From assembly GCA_002104895.1 (NCBI GenBank), contig MCFG01000429.1:1-54334 (forward strand): 54,334 nt of DNA, read 5' to 3'. Below are positions 9,772 through 20,054 of this stretch, piece after piece. Numbering within the stretch: the stretch's first letter is position 1; every line of letters starts with the position of its first letter. The stretch is from Anaeromyces robustus. Its lineage: Eukaryota; Neocallimastigomycota; Neocallimastigomycetes; Neocallimastigales; Neocallimastigaceae. A program made the position numbers and the translations under genes. Under the pieces are notes generated by a model. It was not told the DNA's origin. It saw only the letters and a list, made by a program, of their open reading frames with translations, and searched no databases.

Positions 9772-10943
9772 CAAAATTCAAAAATAATCAATTATAATTT
9801 CCCAAATTTTGATGTAATATCAAGCGGGAAATTACCCACATCATTTTTTATTTTTACCACATATTTTCCCACAAAAAGTAAAAATAAAAATGATGTAAAC
9901 AAAAACCAAAATAATAAAATTACATGTGAATCTATGTTAGACTGTGGTTCATTATGTAATTTTATAAACAATAAGCTTATCAAAAAATTAAATGTAACTC
10001 CAAAACCTTTATCAAAAAAAATTATAATTAAAGGTATTTCTGGAGCTACAACAACAATAAATCAATATATAAATTTAAAATTTCAATTAAAATTAAAATT
10101 AAATAATAATTTTCATTTTGTTTATTTTGAAGAAAAGTTTTTAATAACCGATAATATTCCTATTGAATTATTAATAGGAAATAAATTTATGCAAAAATAC
10201 AAAATTCATTATAATTATAATAATAATTATTTATATTCTAACTTAAATTATTCATATTTTTTAAATAAAAACAAAAGTTTTTCAAAAAGTATTTTAAATC
10301 AAAAAATTTCAAAAAATTATTTTTATAATAAAAAAGTGAAAAAAAATTTTATTAATAAAAATTTAACAAAAAATTTTACAAAAAAATTTTATAAAAATTC
10401 AACCAATAAGAATTCATCAAATTATAATAATAAAAATAATAATAAAAAATTTTATAATAATCATAATATATTGCAATATAATAATAATTTATATAATAAA
10501 TTTAATTCAAATAATAAAAATTTTAATAATTTTAATAATAATAAAAATTTTTCAAATAATAAAAATAATTCCAATAATAAATTAATTGTTAAATATAATG
10601 TTCTTTCATTAAAAGATCATTTAAAAAATAATAAAAAGAAAAAGAAAAATAAGAATAATTATAATTTATTAGTTCTTTCATTCTTTTCTGAAAATCTTGA
10701 AGAAGATGAAGAAGAGGAAGATTTCGATATTGAAAAAGTTCCTATTCAATATCGAGATATAGCTACTGTTTTCAGCAAGAAAGAAGCTGATAAACTACCA
10801 CCACACCGCTTAACTGACTGTAAAATAGTGCTGGAGAAGGACGCTTCTCTACACTATGGCCCAATTTACAAATTAACTGAAGAAGAAAATGAAGCTTTGA
10901 AGAAATATATAGAAGAAAATTTGAAGAAAGGATTCATTCGCCC
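9745..10943 (+). pseudogene. Pol, 5' part: protease and start of RT (split by insertion)
   Basis: This is entered by -1 frameshifting from gag. A retropepsin-like domain contains MLDCGSLCNFI (active site D-C-G, a Cys in place of Ser/Thr) and ELLIGNKFMQKYKI, the counterpart of the ILG motif. A long Asn/Lys-rich, low-complexity linker follows (about 10220-10670). Next comes an acidic EEDEEEEDFD patch and the RT N-terminal region, ending KKGFIRP. At 10943 the frame is broken by the family C insertion. After the insertion and its duplicated CGCCC, the same frame resumes at 14296, showing that the interruption is secondary. The codons read past 10943 in this frame (to 10986) belong to the LTR, not to pol. 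Confidence 0.85.
10939..10943 (+). repeat. Target-site duplication CGCCC (left)
   Basis: CGCCC precedes the inner element and recurs at 14291-14295 directly after it. The 5-bp length is standard for Ty3/Gypsy integrases. It fixes both ends of the insertion. Confidence 0.92.
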
Positions 10944-10973
10944 TGTAACGAATCCCTCAATTAGTAAAATAGT

Positions 10974-11035
10974 AACCATGGTCTAGTGGTTAGTAACTAT
11001 GACCATCTGGGCGAACACTCTGGGTTCGACTCACA
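10974..11035 (+). other. tRNA-derived segment inside LTR C U3
   Basis: An A-box-like TGGTCTAGTGG and a near-B-box GGTTCGACTCA (the final C of GGTTCGANTCC is lost) occur at tRNA-like spacing, with a D-arm reading TCTAGTGGTTAG as in Glu/Asp tRNAs. The T-stem is broken. The same segment is present in the solo LTR (about 7775-7840, minus), so it belongs to the family rather than being a chance insertion. Confidence 0.55.
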
Positions 11036-11297
11036 CCTTGTTCCAAATTTTATAAAAATTTTATTTTAAATTTATTTATTATAAATTTCTGTATTTTATT
11101 CTGTATTTGTTTCTGTATTTTATTTCTGTATTTCTTTATAGAATTACATGGAATAAAATTAGAAACTTTAAGAAAAAATTATATAATATTTCTTTATTTT
11201 TCTATGAGATTCATTTTATATCAAAATATCTTAGTTTCTAGTAATTTTTATTATTTTTTATGAACTTTTATTTTTAAAACTATTTTTCCGCAAAAAG

Positions 11298-11305
11298 TAT
11301 AAATA
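11298..11305 (+). promoter_or_regulatory. LTR C TATA box
   Basis: TATAAATA lies 41 nt upstream of the R-start 11-mer, the same geometry as in family A. Confidence 0.6.
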
Positions 11306-11338
11306 GGTGTAAAATCTTTAGTTAAAATATTTTTCTTT

Positions 11339-11349
11339 GTGCTTTTATT
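11339..11349 (+). other. Predicted RNA 5' end / self-primer 11-mer, family C
   Basis: GTGCTTTTATT is exactly complementary to the primer-binding site at 11658-11668. The sequence differs from that of family A, yet position and length are the same. Confidence 0.68.
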
Positions 11350-11657
11350 CTTTTATAACTTTATATATATTAGTAATAATTAATTCATAAGTAGTTTGAA
11401 ATACTACAAAGATTAGTTATTATTAATTTTTAATAATTAATAAAACTAAATTCTAATAAAACATATTTTAAATAAAAATAAAATAAAACTTAAAACTAAA
11501 TCTTACTAATATATATATCTCGACACCGACCTTTCAGGTTAACAAAGGAAAGGTGTTCTGATATTGCAATAAGTATCTTTTATTTTAAATTTTATTTTGT
11601 TTGTGTTTACTTCAGATTTTGGTGTCAATTGTAATATTGGAACTACCGTTCCGTTAC

Positions 11658-11668
11658 AATAAAAGCAC
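11658..11668 (+). other. Primer-binding site, self-priming type, family C
   Basis: AATAAAAGCAC begins at the last LTR base and pairs perfectly with 11339-11349. It does not resemble the 3' end of a tRNA. Confidence 0.68.
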
Positions 11669-13213
11669 CCAACAAAAGAAACACCGCCTGGAACCTTAGT
11701 GTCGAAAATTTTGGAATCTGCTACCAATTTTTAGTTTCTACCTTTTATTGGATTCTACCGCCTTTTAGAACTACCTTTGGATACTACTTCTTTTAGTCTA
11801 GTCTTAGAATACTACTTTTTCCTAGTTTCTGGATACTACCTTTTCTAGCAATAATCTTTTAGCCTTAGTTTTTTGATACTTCTACCTTAGTCTTTGATTC
11901 CTAGTTATCTACCTTGTATAATTCTTAGTTTTAGTCTTGTCTTAGTCTTGTCTACTTCTTGTTTACCCTTTGTCTACTTTTCTTGAATAATTCTAGTATC
12001 CATCCTATCAAGTATCTTTCTCGAATAAAAATTTTTCTTGATAAAGTAAAAAAAATAAAGCACCCAGATTCCACCCGTCCTTAGTTTAACCAAGTTCTTA
12101 GAACTACCGCCTAGTTTCTCTCCTTAGTCTTAGCTACTTTACTTTGAATTGCCTTTGAACTACTTAGAAACCTTAGTTATTGGAAATTTTGTACCACCCT
12201 AGAATAGTTAAAAAATTTTCCTTGTGTAACATTTTGAAAAATTTCCTTGTACTACCCAAAGATAAAAATAGTGTACCCCATAGCATTTGGAAAAGATTTT
12301 GTACTACCTTGCCAGTGATATTTTCGGAAAATTAATAAAATTAAATTAAAAAATTAAATAAATTAAATTAAGTGAATGAATATTAATAAATTAAATAAAT
12401 TAATATAAAAAATTAAGTGAATGAATAAATTATAGAATAGATAAATTAAATTATTTTTCAAAAAAATTTTTTCTAGTCAAAAAAAAAAAAAAAAAAAAAA
12501 TATATTTATAAACTTAATAAAATTTTTAATAAGGAGAATCATTCTGAGGATCCTTATTTTTATACTGTCTTTTTTCTTTTATAATTAAATTTCGAGTTTC
12601 ACATTGGCCCTCGCTGGTAGGCTCAGACGTAAGTCCTACATTCAGCTCGAGTAAGTTGATAAACTGAAAGAACAGCAGTGTGAAATAGAAAAAATTATTA
12701 AAAGAAAAACATCTTTGTAAAATTCTGTGTAATTAAATATCTATTAAACTCTTAAGGTAAATTATTTGTAAAATATACTAGGAGCGTTTAGAGCTCATAT
12801 ACAGAGTGTTTGGCGTAAGTAACTAGTTTCTAGTAGGTTAAGAAACTATAGTCAATTAGTTACTTAGGTATTGATAAAAGTGGGTAGTGTGAAAAGCACG
12901 CTTTCTTGGGGGAAGGAATTGTTGTGTGATAAAAAGCACTGCAATATCGGACGTTCAAGTTCAATACCTTCGTAAGCTCTGGCAAATAAGGAACTTCAGT
13001 CACCGAAGGCTGGAGGTTGGTCGTGAAGGTGAAGCGACTTTAATTATATAGTTTTAATATTTATTTCGAGGTCTAGTATATACCTCTAGTTAGTAGCTTT
13101 TGCCGGTTTATTTTTGAGTTGTAAGGCATAAAAAGCGAAATTAAAATTTAAATTTACCTTAATAAACAATTTGAATCCCTAGTCGAGACCAATAATAAAT
13201 TAATCAAATAAAA
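11669..13213 (+). other. Long untranslated leader of family C element
   Basis: There is no coding frame in 1.5 kb. The first 650 nt are a pyrimidine-rich mosaic of short phrases such as GATACTACC, TTAGTCTAG and CCTAGTTTC, then a poly(A) run at 12479-12500. The part from 12590 to 13060 is GC-richer and foldable: TTTCACA 12597-12603 with TGTGAAA 12679-12685; GTAGG with CCTAC inside it; TAAGTAACTA 12816-12825 with TAGTTACTTA 12857-12866, continued inwards by GTTTCT with AGAAAC. It could serve in packaging or cap-independent initiation; that is only a guess. Confidence 0.55.
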
Positions 13214-13990
13214 ATGAACGAAGATAACTTTCTCAATCTAAACGTTATGTACAAAGATGGATTCGCTGGAGACCGTCGTTTCTTTAAAGGCTTTCTTGCA
13301 AAAATGAACCTTGTCTTTATGTTGCAACCAGAAAAGTTTTCTGAAGATCCAATCAAGGTTGCATACATCATTTCCAGACTTTACGGTTCTGCTATGAATT
13401 GGGCCGCAACTTTAATTGAAAATGTGGACCCATGTTTAGATGACTATGAAGCGTTTATATCCAAGTTTAAAGCTACCTTTGGAAATTATGATTCAACCTT
13501 CATAGCAAACCAAAAGCTCAGAACCATTAAACAGAGACGTCTTGGAGATGTAAGAAGCTACATCCTGGAGTTCAATAAATACGCAGATGACTCTTCTTGG
13601 AATGAAGCTGCTAAAATGGATGCTTTTCTCGCAGGATTAAACGACAATATTGCAACTAGAATCTTAGAAATGTTTCCTGGACCACAATCCTTATTCTCTC
13701 TTCAAACCATAGCTTCTCGTATAGATTTAAGACTTTCTACGCATAATCAATATTTTAAATCAAATAATTCAAGTAATCATTCTTTTGGTCGTCATGCTAA
13801 CTCTTTTCAATTTGCTTCGAATAAATCTAATGAAACAATAACTCGTGATGAAAAAGAAAGAAGAAGAAAAGAACATCTTTGTTTCTACTGTGGATCAAAA
13901 AACCATCAAGTTAATAACTGCCCTTTAAAGAATAAAGTAAATGAAAATGACAACAAACCCTCTTCCAGCAATGCTTTTATTCTTTTATAA
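13214..13990 (+). CDS. Gag protein of family C element, C-terminus fused into LTR
   Basis: The 258-residue product starts MNEDNFLNLN. It has a Retrotrans_gag domain (residues about 15-180, with YGSAMNWAATLI, FKATFGNYDSTF and RRLGDVRSYILEFNKYADD) and a perfect CCHC zinc knuckle CFYCGSKNHQVNNC (CX2CX4HX4C) near residue 225. The sequence is genuine to about 13971. The last codons, ending in FILL, are read from the truncated 3' LTR because pol has been deleted. Codon use is less AT-biased than in the family A gag. The protein could still be made from the LTR promoter and might assemble or bind RNA, but there is no enzyme to copy it here. Confidence 0.85.
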   Translation: MNEDNFLNLNVMYKDGFAGDRRFFKGFLAKMNLVFMLQPEKFSEDPIKVAYIISRLYGSAMNWAATLIENVDPCLDDYEAFISKFKATFGNYDSTFIANQKLRTIKQRRLGDVRSYILEFNKYADDSSWNEAAKMDAFLAGLNDNIATRILEMFPGPQSLFSLQTIASRIDLRLSTHNQYFKSNNSSNHSFGRHANSFQFASNKSNETITRDEKERRRKEHLCFYCGSKNHQVNNCPLKNKVNENDNKPSSSNAFILL

Positions 13991-14290
13991 CTTTATATAT
14001 ATTAGTAATAATTAATTCATAAGTAGTTTGAAATACTACAAAGATTAGTTATTATTAATTTTTAATAATTAATAAAACTAAATTCTAATAAAACATATTT
14101 TAAATAAAAATAAAATAAAACTTAAAACTAAATCTTACTAATATATATATCTCGACACCGACCTTTCAGGTTAACAAAGGAAAGGTGTTCTGATATTGCA
14201 ATAAGTATCTTTTATTTTAAATTTTATTTTGTTTGTGTTTACTTCAGATTTTGGTGTCAATTGTAATATTGGAACTACCGTTCCGTTACA
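13972..14290 (+). repeat. Truncated 3' LTR of family C element (R-U5 only)
   Basis: 319 bp matching 11340-11658 base for base by eye. It lacks U3 and begins at the second base of the predicted R. Target duplication CGCCC follows at 14291-14295. Confidence 0.9.
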
Positions 14291-14295
14291 CGCCC
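14291..14295 (+). repeat. Target-site duplication CGCCC (right)
   Basis: Pairs with 10939-10943. Removing the inner element together with one copy restores a continuous RT frame. Confidence 0.9.
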
Positions 14296-15114
14296 TTCAG
14301 AATCTCCAGCTGGGTACCCTGTGCTTTTCCAAAGGAAGAAAGATGGTTCTCTTCGGTTATGTGTGGATTACAAAAAATTAAATGCGGTGACCATTAGAAA
14401 TTCCTACCCTCTTCCATTAATTACTGATATTATTGATAAAGTTAAAGGAGCCAAATATTTTACAAAATTAGATTTACGTTCTGCGTATAATCTAATTAGA
14501 ATTAAAGAAGGTGATGAATATAAAACCGCCTTCATTACAAATTATGGGCATTATGAATATTTAGTAATGCCTTTTGGATTAAAAAATGCTCCTGCAACTT
14601 TTCAATCATTTATTAATTCTATTTTAAGACCATTCCTAGAGAAATCAGTAATCCTTTATCTAGACGATATCTTAATATATTCTAATAATTTGGAAGAACA
14701 TCATAAACAAGTTCACACTATTTTGGAAACGTTATTAAAAAATAATTTATATGCTAAATTAGAAAAGTGTGAATTTGATCTTCCTAAAGTAGAGTTTTTA
14801 GGACATATCTTATCTGGTGATGGTGTGGCTACAGATCCAAAGAAAATAAAATCTGTGCAAGATTGGCCACAACCAAAATGTATTAAAGATGTACAAAGAT
14901 TCCTTGGTCTTTGTAATTATTATAGAAGATTCGTTAAAAGTTTTGCAAATATTGCAAAACCCTTACATAACTTAACAAAAAAGAATGTTAAATTTAAATG
15001 GAATGATAAATGTGAAAAATCATTCCAAGAATTAAAAAAGAAGTTGACTTCTGCGCCAATACTCATGCATCCAGATACTAGCAAACAATTTATTGTTGAA
15101 TGTGATGCTAGTAA
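14296..15114 (+). pseudogene. Pol, middle part: reverse transcriptase of family A
   Basis: The RT resumes directly after the duplicated target site with SPAGYPVLFQRKKDGSLRLCVDY, then FTKLDLRSAYNLIRI, MPFGLKNAPATFQ, the catalytic YLDDILIYS, and the thumb/connection VEFLGHILSGDG and FLGLCNYYRRFVKSF. All catalytic aspartates are present. The frame is lost near 15114 in the RNase H start, after FIVECDASNY, where about four bases appear missing relative to the family pattern. The piece has no start codon of its own and is dead because the N-terminal half of the domain lies 3.3 kb upstream. Confidence 0.9.
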
Positions 15115-17021
15115 TTATTGGAGCTATCTTATCACAAAAAGATAGTGAAGGAATATTACATCCAGTTGCATATTATTCAAGAAGTTTACATGATGCAGAG
15201 TTGAATTATACAATTACAGATAAAGAACTTCTTTCAATTAGAGATGCTTTTGCCACATGGAGACACCTATTATTAGGTGCAAAACATAAAGTTGTAGTTT
15301 ATACCGACCACCGTAATTTAATTTATACTTTAGGTGGAAAAATCGGTAATCAAAGGCAACATAGATGGCATCTCTTTTTCCAAGAGTATGACTTTGAATT
15401 AATCTACCGCCAAGGAAACAAGAATGGAAAGCCAGATAGCCTTTCTCGTAGACCTGATTATATAAAAGATAATAAAGAAGAGAAAGAAGAATACATTTTA
15501 GATATAAAAAATGTTAAAGAAGTTCCAAGTTATATTGGTGTGGTAAGCGACCTTTTAGAAAGAATCAAAGAAGAAACTAAAACAGATGCTACCGCCGATG
15601 ATATTAGACTTTACTTCAGCCCTAATAATGCAAAAAATGATTATAACTATAGACCTTTTAGAAAAATGAATAAGTTTGTAATGAAAGATGATTTAATTTT
15701 ATATAATAATTTAATTTATATTCCTGAAAAGATGCGTTTGGAGATTTTAACCAAATATCACGAGAAGCCTGCCGCTGGTCATCTTGGAATCAGGAGGACA
15801 CTTGAACTTATTCTACGTAACTTCTGGTGGCCCAAAATTAAAGATGACGTTACCAAATTTGTAAATTCTTGTGAAAGTTGTGCAAGAAATAAGCACAATA
15901 GACATAGAAAATATGGCTTCTTACAACCTTTAGAAACTCCAGAGAGACCTTGGAAGTCTATAGAAATTGACTTTCTATGTGGCCTTCCTCCTTCTAAAGG
16001 ATATACAGTGTTAATGGTGGTTGTTGATAGGTTTTCAAAAATGATCCACCTTATTCCATTTAAGCAAATACCAGATGCAAAACAAACTGCAAAAGCGTTC
16101 ATAGAAAATATTTTTAAACTACACGGCCTTCCAAGTGACATCTATACAGACCGTGGATCACAATTTACAAGTGCACTTTGGCAAGATATTATGGAATTCT
16201 TAAGTATAACTACTAAAATAGCTACAACCGACCATCATGAAACTGTTGGACAAGTTGAAAGGTCCAATTCTTTTATAGAACAATATCTTAGAGCGTATTC
16301 TAGAGCTTATTATCATGATGATTGGATTGATTGGATACACCTCGCTGAGTTTGCGTATAATAACTCTGTTAATGAATCAACAAAAGAAACACCTTTCTTT
16401 ATAAATTATGGCTTCCACCCTTCTATGGATGAATATTATTTACTTCCAGATATAGATACAAATAGAAAAATTATTAAAGACTTAATTGTTAACTTTAATC
16501 ATATTAAAGAAGTGTTATTAAGATCTAAAGAACTATATAAAAGACACGCAGATAAGAAAAGAATGGAACCTCCTGTCTTTGAAGTTGGAAATAGAGTTTG
16601 GATTCAGACGCCACCTTCTCTGAATATAGAAGATAGTTCAAAATTAGCTCCTTGTAAATATGGACCTTATAAAGTAACTGAAGTTTTAAAGAATAATAAT
16701 TATAAAATAGATATTAGAAAGTCCCCTTTTCCAAAACATTATCCAATTTTCCATGTTTCACAGTTAGAGCCTTTTATTCCAACTCCTCCTGAATTTATTA
16801 AAAGAAATTCTCACGAAGAATCAATTAAAGATATTATAGAAATATCTGATTTTAGAACCAATTATAAGAAGAAATGTTATGAATATAGAGTAAGATATAA
16901 ATATAGAACTGCGTCTAATTGGGTTCCTTCTAGTGAAGTTGAAGATAACCCAAGAAATCAAAGAATATATTTAGAATATTTAAAAAATGGAAGAACATAT
17001 ACTAGTATCAGTTATAATTAA
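15115..17021 (+). pseudogene. Pol, 3' part: RNase H, integrase, chromodomain-like tail
   Basis: RNase H continues in a shifted frame with GAILSQKDSEGILHPVAYYS, TITDKELLSI and VVYTDHRNL. Integrase follows: an HHCC zinc finger (HEKPAAGH ... CESCARNK), the D,D-35-E triad (EIDFLCGLP; YTDRGSQFTS; HHETVGQVERSN) and a GPY/F module (KYGPYKV). The last 60 residues (about 16,815-17,010) include YEYRVRYKYRTASNWVPSSEV, cut here for length, which resembles a divergent chromodomain; in chromoviruses such tails steer integration to marked chromatin. This frame is intact to the stop at 17019-17021. It is not expected to be translated as a unit because of the upstream frameshift and insertion. Confidence 0.88.
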
Positions 17022-17024
17022 AAA

Positions 17025-17077
<53 letters not shown>

Positions 17078-17611
17078 ATTTTTATTAAATTTTTATTTTA
17101 TTATATTTTTTACTTATAGTATATTTCAAAAAAATTTTTCAAAATTTCAATTGACCATTTTCCATCACAATTGAAATTTCAAAATTTAAAAAATTTTTAA
17201 ATTCAATAATTTTAACTATTTTTAATTAAAAATTTATTTTTATACATCCTACAACAATTATTAAAAAATTTATTTTTTAAATTTCACAAAATTAACAATT
17301 TAATTTCGAAATTGAAATTTCAAAAAATTTCAAAATTTCAATTTTCAACATTTTAAAACACAAAAATTCTTAAAAATATTATAAACATTGTTTTTACATA
17401 TATTTTTTATATTAAAATTTTATTTTGGTCACAAAATAACAATTTTGAAATTTTCGAAATGGCCACTCGAAAGTTTCTAAGATTGTTAAATTGACACTTA
17501 AAAATTTTGAAATCTAAATTTCAAAAAATTTCAAAAAATTATATATATCAATTTTATATATTATTTATTATTAGACAATCGTCTGGAATCCGATTTTTTA
17601 GGAGAGGGCGT
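17022..17611 (+). other. 3' untranslated region and polypurine tract of family A
   Basis: A run of more than 40 A (from about 17028) is followed by repetitive AAATTTCAAAATTTC sequence. At 17600-17611, AGGAGAGGGCGT abuts the 3' LTR and is the plus-strand primer (polypurine tract); it resembles the G-rich tract expected of Tf1-like elements. Confidence 0.75.
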
Positions 17612-18305
17612 TGTCAAGACATCAAGTGCAATTGAAATTAGAATTTATAATTTCAATTATTTTGATATATAATATTATTATTTATTATAATAATTATTAA
17701 TAATTTTTTATAATAATTATATATAATAATTATTATTATAATATTTTATTTTAAATATTATAATTTAAGATTATTTAAATAATCTAATAATATATTTTAA
17801 TATATATATTATTTATATATATTCAATTATATTGAATAATATATTAATTTTATTACTATTTAATATCGATATTAATAACTTATTATATTACAAATTATTA
17901 ATTATATTATACGTTAACGTATCACTTTAAATTAATGTATTAAATTAATGTATTAATATTTTATATTATATTTTATATTATTATTATCAAACTTACAAAG
18001 TATAAAAGAACATAACATAAAGTTATATTTAATGTTCTTTGTAAGGTTATTAACACCTGAATTATATAGTTATATTAATATTATCAATATCTTATTTTTA
18101 AATAAAATTTACTATTAAAAAGTTAATCTTAAAGTGTTATTATTATTATTAAATAAATATTGTGTTATTTGCATTACAATTAATTTAGTTATTATTTAAA
18201 TATTATTTAATTATAAAAACTATTTAATTATAAAAACTATATAATTAGTCATTCGACCTAGTAGACTTATTTAAATTAGAAAATAATCCAGTTGGAAACT
18301 TAACA
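17612..18305 (+). repeat. 3' LTR of family A element
   Basis: 694 bp, matching the 5' LTR at 7907-8600. It ends AACTTAACA and is followed by TTTGA. Confidence 0.92.
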
Positions 18306-18477
18306 TTTGATGTCGCGAATATTAGTGGATTTAAAATTGAAATTCACTAATAGATCAATTACATTTAAATTTCGTTATTGACTAAATCACTTAAAATTCG
18401 ATTTTCAATAAAATAAACAAATATTAAAAAGTATTTAAATTGATATTGTAAAGGGTTTGGACAAATTAAATAAATAT

Positions 18478-18749
18478 GAATGTGACCCATTTCGCCAAAT
18501 TAAAATACAAAAATTTACACTTTTTAAAAAATACGCCATATTAAAAATGTAATTATTTTATTTTAATAAATAAATAATAAATAATAAATAATAAATAATA
18601 AATAATAAATAATAAATAATAAATAATAAATAAATAATAATAAATAATAAATAAATAGTAATAAATAATAAATAAATAATAATAAATAATAAATAAATAA
18701 TAATAAATAATAATAATAATAATAATAATAAATAATAAATAATAAATAA

Positions 18750-18780
<31 letters not shown>

Positions 18781-18877
18781 TAATAAATAAATAAAATAAA
18801 AAAATAAATAAAATAATGTATATATATTTTTATTTAGCCACAAAAAAAAACGTGACTTGGCGAAATGGGACACCCCC
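18478..18877. mobile_element. MITE-like foldback element with 9-bp target duplication
   Basis: Inverted ends contain CCCATTTCGCCAA (18486-18498) and TTGGCGAAATGGG (18857-18869). The 9-mer AATAAATAT flanks it directly at 18469-18477 and 18878-18886. The interior is a TAA/TAAA microsatellite and encodes nothing. A 9-bp duplication is typical of Mutator-like elements, so this may be a non-autonomous relative; that assignment is tentative. Confidence 0.65.
18560..18815. repeat. TAA/TAAA microsatellite
   Basis: Interrupted AATA/ATAATA/TAAATAA repeats fill the middle of the foldback element. The open frame across it is a repeat artefact. Confidence 0.9.
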
Positions 18878-20054
18878 AATAAATATTAATCAACTTAATT
18901 TAACCCTTAAGATATTAATAAAAATAATCAGAAGAAAAATAACGATAACTCACCAAATATTGAAGATTTCCGCCGCTTCGCTTTGATTTTATGCTCATTG
19001 AGAAGCTCTGCTCAAGAGCTACAACATATCTGAATTTCAGCCCATTTGGACCACTGGTTGGCGAGATATTGGACTTTAAAGGTTTACACAATATAAAAAT
19101 ATAATTAAATATTTACAAGGATCCATAAATAAATAATTATAAAATTTATATAGATAAAATCTTTTTATTTCAATAATTATATTATAATTTATAATAATAA
19201 TAATTATTCAGATATACAGAAAACGCCTTCAAATAATTTATGAAATATTAATTAGAATAATAATAATAATTTATATAATATATTATAATAATTGTTAATT
19301 ATTTTATAAAAAATTAGAATAGTTGATTATTATATTAATTTACAGAAATTCTTAGAATTCTAAAAATCTCAAAAAGATTTAAAATTTACTTAAGATCTTA
19401 AATAATTAAAAATATCCCATTTTATCTAGAATTAATTATACAGAAAGATCATAAAAATCCAAAGATAAAAATAATTAATATATAGATAAATAATTAAATA
19501 GTATACTAAATAATTAAATAATTAAATAGTTAACTAGTTAAATAATTAGAATAGTTATAAATCTAAATCTTAGATTATAAATTCTTATCATTAAATTTAT
19601 TAATAGTTTATATAGTTTTATATTAGTTTTATATAGTTAGATTTTTATCAATATTATTTTATTCATATATTTTATTTAAAATTATACATGTATAAATATA
19701 TTATCAATAGATTATAATAATTAAATGTATTAATAATTATTAGATTTAGAAAAAGTATAAATAAGGATTGAAATTACAATTCCTTTTAATCTTTGTAAGA
19801 TTATTAAATAACTTAGAATTAATGACTTAATAATCTAATTATTATTTAAACTTTTCTTAATTAATTATTAATAAAAAATATTATTATAAAACCTAATTAT
19901 TTTAAAACGTGTTCTTTTAATTAATTAATTTATTGTGTATTAATAAATAAATTTGCCTATTAATTATATATTTGTTTAATTAGTTATTTTGTTATTAATT
20001 AAACATCTTGACCTGACCATTATTAAACCAAAACTACCCTCATTTAACATTTGA

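Larger units (their letters stand above)
10944..11658 (+). repeat. 5' LTR of family C element
   Basis: 715 bp, TGTAACG...CGTTACA. The U3 holds a tRNA-like stretch (10974-11035), a TATA box (11298-11305) and the R start (11339-11349). A small GGAAC/GTTCC hairpin lies at the very end. Confidence 0.92.
10944..14290 (+). mobile_element. Family C retrotransposon, internally deleted (gag-only), nested in family A pol
   Basis: Left end is a complete 715-bp LTR. The right end is only the last 319 bp of the same LTR, identical to the 5' copy by eye. Between them are a primer-binding site, a 1.55-kb leader and a gag ORF; pol and the first 396 bp of the 3' LTR are missing. CGCCC target duplications flank the unit, so both outer ends are integrase-made. 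Identity of the two LTR parts implies recent insertion. It is non-autonomous as it stands, resembling a gag-only derivative. The deletion junction (13971/13972) falls one base inside the predicted R start. Confidence 0.9.
7907..18305 (+). mobile_element. Ty3/Gypsy chromovirus-type retrotransposon, family A, with nested insertion
   Basis: Two 694-bp LTRs (7907-8600 and 17612-18305) bracket a primer-binding site, gag, a -1 frameshift site, pol with protease-RT-RNase H-integrase-chromodomain order, and a polypurine tract. Excluding the nested family C element, the original length was about 7.05 kb. The 5-mer on the left is TTTTA (7902-7906) and on the right TTTGA (18306-18310), one mismatch for a target duplication. 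The gene order and GPY/F module place it in Ty3/Gypsy. Self-priming suggests the Tf1/sushi branch. It is inactive because RT is split by the insertion and RNase H carries an indel. The two LTRs look almost identical over the stretches I compared, so the element is not old. Confidence 0.92.
18311..20049 (+). mobile_element. Solo LTR, family B (related to A), carrying a foldback insertion
   Basis: Begins TGTCGCGAATATT and ends CCCTCATTTAACA, with TTTGA at 18306-18310 and again at 20050-20054. It shares the promoter layout of LTR A: a TATAAATA box (about 19757), then CTTTGTAAGATTATTAAAT against CTTTGTAAGGTTATTAACA in A, and an end region CTTGACCT.../ATTCGACCT.... Without the nested foldback element it would be about 1.33 kb. 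A GC-richer patch at 18960-19080 is specific to B. No internal region is present, so I call it a solo LTR. Confidence 0.75.

Noticed and set aside
15779-16141. Open frame of 120 codons antisense to integrase
   Set aside because: Mirror of conserved integrase codons on the plus strand.
18553-18879. Open frame of 108 codons, minus strand
   Set aside because: Read entirely from the TAA/TAAA microsatellite; Ile/Tyr/Leu monotony, no protein character.
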